Part shown: piece by piece, positions 10,162 through 22,700 of the stretch | How positions within the stretch are numbered: the first letter of the stretch is position 1 | How the letters are laid out: each line of letters starts with the position of its first letter | Source: Rhodocollybia butyracea | Taxonomy: Eukaryota > Basidiomycota > Agaricomycetes > Agaricales > Omphalotaceae | Length of the DNA: 28,839 bases | Assembly: GCA_015501585.1 (NCBI GenBank) | Contig: JADNRY010000736.1 | Location: 1-28,839, forward strand | Reading direction: 5' to 3' | Notes under the pieces: model-generated | Seen by the model: only the letters and a program-made list of their open reading frames with translations | Told to the model about the DNA's origin: nothing | Database searches by the model: none | Made by a program: the position numbers and the translations under genes

Positions 10162-10723
10162 TTTGAAGAGAAAGTTTTGTGCGAAGATGAGAGGTCAGAG
10201 GGTGCGTTCCTACCAACTTCAGGGTTGAACCAAGCTTTTTCAAGCTTTTTCAAATAAACAAAACTCGAAACACTAAACGCGTCCTCCAGATGGTCATGCG
10301 TTTCGCGTTTCGCGTTCACCAGGAGTTTGATTCCGACCGTCGCATCCGATTGTCGCAGAGATTGTGTACACAGATGACACAGATGAGCAGCAGAGGCAAG
10401 AAAGAAAATTCAAAGAGAGTCTTTGAGAAATGGAAGAGGGTGTCCATTGGTCCAAATGCTACCCAGGTAATGTAAGAGTACAGAGCTTTAGCAGCTCATA
10501 TCACACACAGCGGTATTCCTCAGTATTCTGGATCAAACTGCACGTTGATGGAGGAGTTGTTAAGAAGTGATTGCTACGTGATTGCTGCGTGATTTCTGAG
10601 CGGCCCGAGCTACCGTTTCTTGGCACTGATAAGTAAATCGATTTTCCCTCAACATTCTTTGTTCCCTCCCTCTATCATCTTCCCTTCAGTTGAATCTCTT
10701 ATCACATTTCTCTCAAGTTCAAA
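10162..10723. promoter_or_regulatory. Divergent intergenic region between the first gene pair
   Basis: The minus-strand gene starting at 10161 and the plus-strand gene starting at 10724 share this 562-bp spacer. The last 80 bp before 10724 are CT-rich (ctttgttccctccctctatc), a common fungal core-promoter feature. A short frame at 10290-10475 with a charged reading (EKWKRVSIG) ends without a family match and is not called as a gene. Confidence 0.4.
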
Positions 10724-12054
10724 ATGACTGGTAAGTTTTGACGCTTGATATATTTCTCATAGCTTCTTGACACTGTTGTCTAGGAACACAGACAAACATT
10801 AGTCCTTTGAAAGGCACACCTGAGGGTGAGTTAATGTCTGAAATTATAAAGTGGAATCATGCTTTAGCACTCATGTTGTAGGTCGAAGACTCCGCAATCT
10901 CGAGATCGTCAAGGCTTTGAACGGTATGCTATCAATTTTTTCCATAATTTTTCTACCTATCTATTTACCCTCGTCAAGACGGTAATCCTCCACACGGAAA
11001 GGCCAAGGCTAGTAAGGGCTCAAATTCCATCGTATGGATCTCAAGTGGCGAGGAAGATGAAGGAGAGATTAATAGAGGCAGTGATACGGAAGAGGGTGAG
11101 TCACAGCATATTCTTTCAGATTCAACAGCTCAGTTGTGGTTTGCAGAGAATCTCGTTGCAAAGATGGAGGAGTTATCAAGTATGAATGACCTAGTACCCT
11201 AAATCTATAACTCCATTTCTAACTTCTTGAAATGCTAGTTAAACGCCTGGATATGCAACAGTATGTGTTTCTTGTATACAGTTGAGAAAGCCGCTGATTA
11301 TACATGACGCAGAACAAACACAACCCCGGTATTCTACGGGACCCACAGCACTTCCTCCAATCCATTTCTATCCCCACAACCCATTGCTACCCCTCCCAGG
11401 TATTCCACCATCGCTACTCCCCCACAAACGCCTGTTCGCCATGGCTCTTCTTGTACTGTGGCAGGTGGACAGGGATCCGCTGCTCCAGCTATCCATCCTG
11501 TATCTCCGCTCCAGCGCCAGCTGCTGCTGCCCCCGCTACACCAGGTCGACAGGGAAAGTTCAGTGCGTACGTGGTGTATTTGGGAAAAACACCACATTTT
11601 TATGCCAACTGGTACGTCTCATATCTTTGTCTTCACTCGTTTGAAATTCTAACAAACACAAAGGTCGACTGTCAAACGGATGGTTGAGGGTGATCCAACG
11701 CTAGTATTTAAGGGATTTTACAGCTTGGAGAAGGCTCGAGAGGCATGGCAAGCTGCGCGTGACTCTGGCGTCATTAATGCAATTCGAAACGGCGCTGGCC
11801 GCCCTTATTGGAGTGTCACTGAGGGCGTGAGGCCCGCTGTATATGATTCAGTGTAAGTTCTAATTTAATGTTCAACTCAGTGCTGGCGCTGATAAGCCCA
11901 CAGACACGAAGCAGTCAAAGTCGGTTTAGAATGGGGTGGAGGGACTTTGAAGGGCTGGAACACCGAGGCCGACGCTGAAGAGGACTGGAACGTCAAGGCC
12001 AACACTCACCCCTCACGCATCATGGAGACACCCAGCCCAAATCTTATCCCGTAA
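10724..12054 (+). CDS. Nine-exon protein with a viroplasmin / RNase H1 N-terminal-like domain
   Basis: The ATG is at 10724 and the stop TAA at 12052-12054. Introns are 10731-10783, 10826-10881, 10924-10978, 11096-11146, 11180-11238, 11261-11312, 11612-11663 and 11853-11903 (51-59 bp), all GT-AG. The N-terminal exons encode a short polar segment with an acidic patch (SSGEEDEGEIN), then a Pro/Ser/Thr-rich linker. Exon 7 ends with KFSAYVVYLGKTPHFYANW, and exon 8 continues VFKGFYSLEKAREAW: the pattern of the small Cauli_VI domain (RNase H1 N-terminal or viroplasmin), which binds RNA/DNA hybrids in RNase H1. No RNase H catalytic domain follows. Exon 7 is 299 nt and cannot keep frame with its neighbours; the shift lies about 11490-11510. 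The role in the element is unknown. The gene shares a spacer with the minus gene at 8188-10161. Confidence 0.7.
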
Positions 12055-12997
12055 TGCATTATTTTGTACATGTTTATATAGCGTTATGTCGCAAATTTCT
12101 TCAATTTATGTTAAATATCTATTTTCTTAAAGTCTGTGCGCAAAGGTGAACTGGGCAGAAGCAAAAAATTACAAGTGATCGTCATGTCTTTTGCCTTTTT
12201 TGAGTATTAGGCGCCCAGGCACGCGTTCAAAATGCGCACTCTTTCTGCATGAATTCTACTTTCTTTTCACTTTTATGGCCTTACCATAGCCCATTGGGTA
12301 TAAATCCGTAGCGTTGACTCCAAGGGATAGTTTATCATTTTCCGAGATTTTTTTCCATGCAAAATGGCAAAGTTTCACTTGGAAAAATAGTGAAAAGTGA
12401 GAATTCTTTCCACAAAATTTAATGAGCCACGATCCTGTAAGTAAGAGGTTCTTGGTAGCCAAGATTGATTGTATAGTCTAACTTACAGCGGAAAAAAAAA
12501 TTAAGGCCCATCCGAGGTAAGATACTTTGGGATTGGACAGTACAAGTTTCGATTTTTCAATCTTGCTTGCGTTCTAGTCGAATGAAAATTGAACTTGGAG
12601 AAGCTTCGTTAACAGTAATATGTTCTACCAGTATAGTTGTACAATTTTAATTTTAGTTCCCATAGGGTAAAATTTTTGAGTTATATAGTGTTGAAAAATC
12701 GGTAGGACGGAAGTACGGTTAGGATCTTGCTTCATGTACTTTGTTTGTACATATCTCTAAGAACCATTTTGCTTTGGTCTGGGAATGATTTAAGTACTCC
12801 AATGCTATTGAGTGTTCATCCAGACGTGAACAGTTTCAGAACTTTCCAGAACTTACTGCTGGGTGCCACTTGCAGAAAGTCAACTTTCGTCGAGTTGACA
12901 ATAATTTCAAAATCCAATCAGGTATGAATCGGGGTTTTCGTTGAAATACTTGTAAAGCTCTATATTTTGCTACCTAATTATTCAACAACACAGATTT
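12055..12997. other. AT-rich spacer between convergent genes, no gene seen
   Basis: I find no coding signature, terminal repeat or RNA gene. The minus frame at 12256-12462 is AT-rich with no recognisable motif. The spacer lies between the 3' ends of the plus gene ending 12054 and the minus gene ending near 13138. Confidence 0.5.
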
Positions 12998-14730
<1,733 letters not shown>

Positions 14731-15030
14731 TGTAGTAGACTAAAGAAGCAGGAAACGTCAGCGACTTTATTATAACAGCAACCGTTCCCCTCGCAAGTGC
14801 AAGCACCGCTCAGCGCGCTGCCCTCCCGCATCCAGGGGTGAACGTGACAGGGCATGCGCGTCTTAGGCACCACAGAGAGTCGAGAAATCAAAAAGGACTT
14901 ACTTTATCCAATCAGAAGGAAAATGAGAAGCTGGTGGTGGTAAACATAAACCGTGAAAGCTTAAGTCAAAGCATGCAGGGTCACATGTTCGATTTTGGGC
15001 GCTTCATCGAGTCAGCGTTTACTTAACTCG
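14731..15030. promoter_or_regulatory. Divergent spacer between TET/JBP-like and transposase genes
   Basis: The 300 bp between the two ATGs (14730 minus, 15031 plus) suggests shared regulation of oxygenase and transposase. No clear TATA box was identified. Short forward and reverse open frames here show no coding character. Confidence 0.4.
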
Positions 15031-18000
15031 ATGACCTCTTCAAAGCTCAAAGGCACGAGTAGGACCAACTCTCGTTGCCGCCAGAACTACGCCAGTGGAA
15101 GCTCCACTATTCTTGAATTTCTGAAGAACAAAGGAGTTAAGACAGCCAGCCAAACCCAAATCACCAAGCTCAAAGCGCAGGAAGCGGCGCGTGTAGGACC
15201 GCTACGGCCCAACGAGGAATTCTGGGAGGAAATTCAAGCATGGCAGGGCAATGAACTTGGCGGGTTTGACGAAGACGACGCTCACAAGATGACAGAAGTT
15301 CTTGAAGGGGCAGCTTCAATAGATGACAGCAGCACAGGTGATTGGCAGGATATTGCTGGAAACTTTTACAAGACGGATATGGGAAAGCGGTGCGCGTTGT
15401 TTTCTACCCTTGGTACTAGATCTTACTCAATTGACTTTTCATAGGAAATACAAGGAATATCGGACTCGTCGCAATAGAACTGAGCGGCGAAACCAGCGTT
15501 TTGCTACGCAACTAGAGGGGATGGCAGACGCGTATACGGAGTGGTACGCAGCGCTTGGGCAGGAAGGTGTAGGCGGGGGAAATCCAGCAGAGTTGGACGG
15601 CGAGATTAACTCTCAGACTGCCATCGTAGTAGATGTTTTTTCGTAAGCGGTCTTATCTCAATCTATGGTTTTCCATTAATCAGTCCTTAGGCTCTTATTA
15701 CTCGTTAATTCAATCTGTTGAACGGGACACTTACTGGTCGTGTAGCCTCGTTAGAAACGGCACCTTTCCTTGCTCTCCAGGCGTTGCCACCGTTGGCGTT
15801 ACAACACGAACACTTGAGGTGTATCGTGTACAATCGCTCCGGTGCCCTCGACTTTCCATAAAAGCCTTCGTTAAGTCGCTTTGCGATATACAAGTGGTTC
15901 CTTTCAAGCCCTATCTACAAGTTCAATTCTCCATCACCTTTGATCTCTACCTCGACGTGCTCTCTCGAATCCATCGCCGTGTCCAGGCTGCCCTCGGCCG
16001 TGACTCCCCAAATTGGCGCTTGGCCAACGCTTGCCCCTGCTGCCTGTACCATGTAGAGGGAGAGCCATCTATGCGCTACCAGATGCTAGGAACTTGGGAC
16101 GGCAACAATTCGTTGAAGCGACTGGCAAGGAACGAATCTACGGAGAACGTAGATGGCGGCGACGTTCCGGCGCCAGGGAAGTCAAAGGAGTTTGAGGATA
16201 CAAGAGTAGCGGGAGGGGACTACTACCTTACTCGCGAGGAAGTAGATGCTTGGTCAAAGGAGTCCATTAAGGCGGCGTTTGGAGACCAGGTTGCAGTAGA
16301 TGGTGAAGAAAATCCGTGTGAAGAGCGATGGAAGAACTTAAGCGAGGAGGTAACTGCGAAGATGTGGGGTGTGTATGAGGAGACCGGCGTATTCCTGGCT
16401 CTCTGTCGCCATAGCTTTGTTCTCCTCATCGCCGATATGGTGAGGAGCGGTGAATTGTACGTGCTTGCTGCTCTTTGCATCTACAACACTAATGTTTCCA
16501 TCCCCAGGTCTAAATATCCCCTCGCTGTCCTTGACCGGCTTCTAGAGGTCATTGGTAAAGACATTGCTATGGGCTATGACGTTGGGTGCGGCTTTGGCAC
16601 AACTGTTTCCCGCAGCCCTTTAGGTGAAAAGGCAAAGGAACTGGGGTTCACCTCACTTGTCGGGGCGTTCCACGGCCATGCCCATGGGCGGCTATGCCAA
16701 CTCTGTCACCTTGCCACGTATAAGCCAGATATTGGGATAGAGCACCTGGAGCAGTGCGAACCGTGGTTTTCTGAAACAAATGAGTTGGCATCAAGCACCC
16801 GACACATGAGTGTCTTCCACCGGCGACAAGCTATCGCAAGATATTGTTACCACCATGACAACTTTGAAGTGTATAGTCGACTCAGCAAGTTCCTCGTCGA
16901 CAACTACAAGCAAGCACTCGAGATCCAGCAGACCCGACACGCACTTGCGAAGACAATGAACGACATGGGCATCCCTTCCACTAACACCTTCCGCCAATGG
17001 CTCACAGATGAACAAGCCTATCTTAGCAGCCTTAAGAAGGAGCCACTGGAGGAAACCCTTCAGATGGAGTATTTCAAGAAGCTGGTGAAACTGGATGACT
17101 CAGAGTACGTGCCCAGTTAGAAACCTTGTGTGTTTGATACTAACCCATCCAACTAGATTAAAGCTATCCAATGCGACGCGTGAATGGATCCAGTACACCC
17201 CCGACAACATCTCACAGGCATTTACCAACGCTGATCAAACCCGCCGTCTCGAAACACAAAGACGACATGCTATCGAAAACCGCGACGACCTCAAGAAAGA
17301 AGTACATGTACTGGAGATGCAACTGGGTATCAAAACGCGGTGGATCCCTGGTTCAGCAGAGTGGGAGCGAACGAAACAGTTGGTTAGCACAGCAAAATTC
17401 CAGAGGGCGCTGGATAAACTTGAGGGCCTCATCGTAGCCCGGCTATTTGAACTCACCAAGCTCAATATGTCTCGTACCGGTATGCATTACATGCTAATCG
17501 CTCCAAGTATTCAAACTGATTGTTTCGTTGTTTGCAGGATACAAACTTCGAAAGCACATCGCTCAGGCCCTCAAGACCCGATCCCAAGCCATCTGTACTG
17601 CCGTCACTTCCTATAACGATGCGGCGTCTGAGCTTGGCCGTCCCCAGCTAACCTGGGAGGAAGTCCTTGACTACACCTTCCTTTCTGACTTTGAGCTTCT
17701 CCGTGATGCTCGACGCGACATTTCGCAGTGAACCCTGGGCCCAGCCAGCTGGTTGTCTAGCCCTTGACCAGTACCACAAGCTTGTAGGTCCGAGGTAGAA
17801 ATAACGCGTCTAAACAAGGAAATCTGCTCACTGGTGACTTACATGCATGAGGAATCGGCGTATGTCTCTCTCAAGGCTGAAGAGGTAAGGAAAACGGACC
17901 CTCTGCTTGCTGTACAGATTCAGAAGTACGGCTGGGAACGAGGGCGATGCAAGGATATGCACATCCTAAGGCTGAACAAGTTGGCAAGGATGGATGGTTT

Positions 18001-18193
18001 CACGGGGTCCCTGACACCAGGTCGCGGCGCGCTCTACTCGAAAATCCAGGGTATGATGGCCACCGAAACCCCACCCTCAAGCCCCAACGATCACGACAAC
18101 AACAAAGACACCCCGCCAGCAGAGGAAGACCCTGACAAAGAAGAAGAAGAACTTGTGGAGCTAGTTACTGTGCTGCGGGTATGTGGGGATTAG
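15031..18193 (+). CDS. KDZ transposase (Kyakuja-Dileera-Zisupton superfamily)
   Basis: The ATG at 15031 is the first in frame; the stop TAG is at 18191-18193. Introns are 15390-15444, one starting 15643 (acceptor uncertain, 15683 or 15690), 16457-16507, 17105-17156 and 17480-17537. The N-terminal part is charged. The middle carries LRCPRLSIKAFVKSLCD and FSITFDLYLD, then CPCC. The RNase-H-fold DDE residues are readable: Asp in WDGNNSLKR (16098-16100), Asp in GYDVGCGF (16578-16580) and Glu in CEPWFSETN (16758-16760), with GAFHGHAHG and FHRRQAI between and after. A coiled-coil C-terminal region follows. Disturbances: phase does not fit at the second intron (a T6 run sits at 15636-15641). After DISQ a TGA at 17729-17731 is followed by about 60 bp reading EPWAQPAGCLALDQYH in another frame, after which the first frame resumes (SEVEITRLN). 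The core looks intact, but the gene as read is not. Confidence 0.88.
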
Positions 18194-18353
18194 ATAACCT
18201 TACCTTTTGTATACCATAGACAATAAATTACCATCTATATACAGAATAACAGTGAGCGGGGGGCGGGAGGGCGCCCATAGTGATGTAATTGGCAGTACCG
18301 GTACCCGAGAGATCCTAGGCGTGGGGCGGTACCGGGCCTATCGGAAACCCTAC

Positions 18354-18500
18354 CCGAAAGATATCTCACATCAAAGTTCAAACGAGATATTGCGCTTTTA
18401 TACCGCTACCGTACGATAGCGGATCTCCATTACAACTACCTACCCCATCACCCCCCCCATGTCAATGACTATTATATAGGTTTACCGGGCATATGAGGTG
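18354..18500 (-). repeat. Right terminal inverted repeat of the KDZ element
   Basis: Complement of 7545-7692. It lies 161 bp after the transposase stop. The spacer 18194-18353 contains GC-rich sequence related to the left subterminal repeats. The target copy gtcagtac follows at 18501-18508. Confidence 0.9.
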
Positions 18501-18749
18501 GTCAGTACATATTTACTTCATAACTAAGTATGAAATAATAGTAGACAGTTACAGTACAATGTTTTATAAATGGTATGTATCATAAAACAGGTAAGTACTT
18601 TATTAATGATTATTAGTACACTCTTTGGCATAAATACACAAATACCTGCAGGTACTTGCGAACTAAATTACCTGCGAGTCAAAGATCCGTTTCCCACGGA
18701 TCTTCCGCAGGTCACAAGTCAAGGCTTTTGGGCCACAGGTACTTGCGCG

Positions 18750-18775
18750 CCGGATCCAAGTATACTTGGATCCGG
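18750..18775. repeat. 26-bp perfect palindrome
   Basis: ccggatccaagta is followed immediately by its exact complement tacttggatccgg. It lies 17 bp inside the right end of the outer hAT-like element, where transposase-binding or foldback structures are common. A shorter hairpin agatccgt/acggatct lies at about 18683-18703. Confidence 0.9.
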
Positions 18776-18800
18776 ACTCGTGGACATCTCTAATTTTGAT

Positions 18801-19720
18801 CAGTTCAAACTGGATGACTTCCCGTGGCCTTTAGGATCCTAAATAATATTTCTAAAACCCATAAGCAATGTCAAACAAGTGTTAGCCGCCATTACCGAGA
18901 CGTGCAGCTCCACTTTTATGGGTGCACACCCTCTTCCAGATTTTATTCTAGAGGAGGGTATCCCCCCCCTTCCAGACCTAGATTCTGTTTCTAAACCGTT
19001 CTAGACACTTCTGATCAAGATATCAAGCTCAAAACGGTTGATATTGGCACAAATGGATCTGGGCGCCTAAACACTGACTTAAGCTCACATCATTTTCTTC
19101 TTCCTTCTCCCACCTCTCTTTCATGTGTACATCCATGTAATCTGGCCGCAACTGGCCCAAAACAATTGTATTATCTTTTTAACCACCTCTGAGCTCATCC
19201 GCTGGCTTTATCATGTCCATAGGCCTATCTAAGGGATGGTGAGGTGCGCTTGAGTTGTATGATTGATGGATACAAGGTGAGTGGCACAAGAATATTGCCG
19301 CCAGGGCTCGTTAAATCACCTTCTAGTACTCGCCTTATGCTCTTATATTGAAATGAGACCAGTGACCCGAAATTGTACCGCACTACCAAGGCTTCATTGA
19401 AGTACCAATATATTTGTCTACCTCAACGTGCATGCAGACTTACCCAAACCACAATACAAGAGATATGCAAGCTCTGAGCTCAGTTTGACATACTTTTGAT
19501 GTGCTGTTAGCGCACTTTTGGCGTGTTTTTGGCGTGTTTTTGGAGTACCAAGTGAGTGGTGGTACAAACATTATTAGTGCCAGGGTTGAACAGCCGTTTT
19601 TACAGATTCGGTATCCACCTTATTCAAACGCTGGATACTCTGTGGCAAAGTCTCATCTCACTCTCTTGTTTTCAAGCACCTCATCTCCACAACAAGAGCC
19701 TCATCTCCATGATAATATTG
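18801..19720. other. Spacer, no gene recognised
   Basis: There is no open frame with coding character, no terminal repeats and no RNA gene that I can support. It contains a short tandem ttttggcgtgt (19515-19541). The final part is the upstream region of the gene starting at 19774. Confidence 0.5.
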
Positions 19721-19728
19721 TATAAAAG
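19721..19728 (+). promoter_or_regulatory. TATA box
   Basis: tataaaag lies 46 bp upstream of the ATG at 19774 and is followed by a CT-rich stretch (ctttcctcctctcc) just before the start codon. Spacing is suitable for a fungal core promoter. Confidence 0.55.
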
Positions 19729-19773
19729 CTTCATGAAAAACCTTCGAAGTCGCCACCCACTTTCCTCCTCTCC

Positions 19774-22700
19774 ATGGCCAGCCAGCCTAACAGTTACTCC
19801 GAGCGCACATACAGTGACGCCGCACACAATTCTACACATGGATTGGGTACCTGGGACCAGAACACCTCGAGTCAAGATTTGGTAAGCTTTTTGGAACTTG
19901 GTGGTTCATTCACCTTCTCATGCATTTGTCCGTTTTGTTAGAGTCTCCCTTCAATTGCTAGTATGTTGAGTGGCTCAGGACAATTCCGAGGAACTCAGCC
20001 ACTCAGTAACAGTGTAAGTAATAAGGTTTTTTATGGCCGATGTCAACTTACATTGTAGTGAAGGCAAACGGATACCTGCAGAACTTGGCCAACAGACATT
20101 TCACTCCTGCTACCTTTAACGGATCCCCAAGTTCAGCTCCTGTAAGTGTTCATTCAATTCTTTAACAATGTTTATTATTGACAATTTGAAAGGGGGTTTT
20201 GTACCCTCCCGCTGGTCATTCTGGTCCTCTCGCATCCGTAAATACAGCAAATGTACCTTCTCTATAACGCGCCCTATGGGCAAAGTCCTTAGGAACACCG
20301 GTGAACACGACAAATAGGATACTATTGTGTGTACGACGGTGTAAAAGACTGACTAGACTCTTAAGTAATTGTACAATACTTATAGTAACGGATTTATTAT
20401 ATAATTAATAATAAATAGAAAGATAAGATAGACCGTTTGGTCTATCGGCGGTGTCTAGTATGACCGTATCACCGGATACGGTCAGTGGTGATTATGGAGA
20501 GGCGGAGGCGTTACACCCTCCCCCACCAGATTCACATCAGGGATGTGAATCGAAAATGGTAATGACATCATCACCATCCAAACCATTTCTAATTTGGTTT
20601 AACATAGAATGCTCCCGCATCAAGTACGGGATTTAATTGATGCGGCGCATCAGATTTTCGGACTTGTCCGAATCAAATGGTAGTGGGGCGTACCACTAGA
20701 GTATGATTTGATTTGGAAATGTCCGAATGTTCAACGCGCAGACTCGGAAGTTTCCGAGTATTGCTTAATGAGGATTCTCAGTGAGAATCCGGGCTGAGGA
20801 TAAGTAGTGATGCCCAGGTAAGGCATATTACCTGGGCGTCGGAATAACCCAATAAATCATTCGGAAGGTTTATCCTTTCCGATACTTAAGGAGGTGTCCT
20901 CCTCGATTGGCTCAAGAACATTTTTAATGTTCTCGGTGTCCGACTCATCGGGGTGTTCTGATGATTCAAGTTCATCGTCTCTATTCCTAGAAGAGACATA
21001 ATATTTAGTGAGGGCCATGTGGTCCTCAATGCGTGTGACGGCTCTGACCATCACTTCTAATTTGGCATACTCCGGAACGATCCCCTTGTTCGTGAGTTGC
21101 CTGATAATATTGAAGGGTAATCCCTCAATGAACCATTTCCGCATTGTTGCATCATCCGGTGTTTGGAGCATCTGTGATGCCCATCGTGTAAGTGAGGAAT
21201 AATAATCCCTCACACCCGTATCGGGTGAATACTCAATAAGGTCAAACTGCCGTGCAGCTTGATGAATGGTCGTTGCTTGGATGCAACGATCAAAGACACC
21301 AATGATGGCGCCTTCAAATGTCCACTTAAGGACAGTGCGGTGTATACCAGCGACTTCGTCGCTATACCAGTCAAGGGCTTTGCCCTTTAGAGACATGCCA
21401 AGCACAGCAGTCCGTGTAGCATCGTAATCATCACCGCACATGCGGTTGACTACCATCCATTGGAGAAGTGACATTAGCCACCGCTCGAAGACATCGACAT
21501 CCGGAGATCCGTCATAGACCTCCGGAGATGGAACTTTAAGAGCTTTACGGCTCTCAATGGGAGGGATAGGATTCCCTACCTTATCTCGAATTTGTTTACG
21601 GTACACTTTGTGTACCTTGTGTTTCCATCAGGAACGACGTTCGTCGTCACCTGTTGTTTCTCGCATCTTAGATGCAAGTGAACGCAGTATTTTACGGCGC
21701 TCATTAGGAGTAATTTTACCCTTACGGGTAGCAAATTTGTCTAGCCAAGAGGCATCAGACAAAGAGTCAGTATTTGACTCGGTATCACTAGAGTCAGATG
21801 ATTCATCCGACCATGGCCTGCGTTTGCGGCCTTTGGATTTAGCACTCTTGTGCTTCCTCCCCCCTTCACGGGATTTTTTGCTAGGCGCTTTCGCTCCGGC
21901 ATTATTGCTTGGTCCTGGAAAGGACTCAGCGGGTGGAATGTAAAATCGATCCCAGATTTCTCTGGGAGTAGTCAATTTATCAACGGGTATTCCGTCGACA
22001 TTATATCCCACCATTTGGTCGGGAAGCCCAGATGGCGCGAATCCGAACTCTCGGAGACTGGTGTTATGTTGGCGTTGAATCGCTATGCGACTCATCCAAT
22101 CTTTAGCTACTCCCAACGGAAGCGGCTGTGGTTGCAACTCGGTCAATACCGTTGGTACTGGCATTGAACTTGGCTCTGGCGCATTGCTGGGCGGCAATTT
22201 GGGCAGTCTTACGGTAGTGTGTACTACCGGAGGGGCAACACTTTGTGTTGCCGGGGCGATGGATATGGTAGTAGGAACTACCGGAAGGGTACCGTGTTGC
22301 GGTCCCATACTGGAATGATTTCCAGTAGTGTTTGGTACAACTACTGGAGGTGTAATAATATTGGGTACCATTGGCGCCCTTGCAGTAGGGAAGTACATTG
22401 TACTTTCCTGTGGTGGTATCGCTACTACCTGATTGAAGTTACGAGGTAACTTTGGTTCACTTTTAATGTTCACTGCGCTTTGTGGTGAGCAAGATTTGGT
22501 CACCGGTAATGGCCTGGGACCTCGCAGTGTCAGAGACGCTGCCTCTGCATTGGGACTCTGTCTCATGCGGGATGTGTAGATGGGTGTCGGTATAGTTACT
22601 GACACTGGTGTGTATTCCTGTCGGAATACAGGAACATGACGGGGTGACTTGGTCATCCCTTGTGAATACTGTTTGTCCAACAGTGATTGTTGGACTGACG

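Noticed and set aside
12256..12462. 68-codon minus frame between convergent genes
   Set aside because: AT-rich, no motif, no splice partners or neighbours in support.
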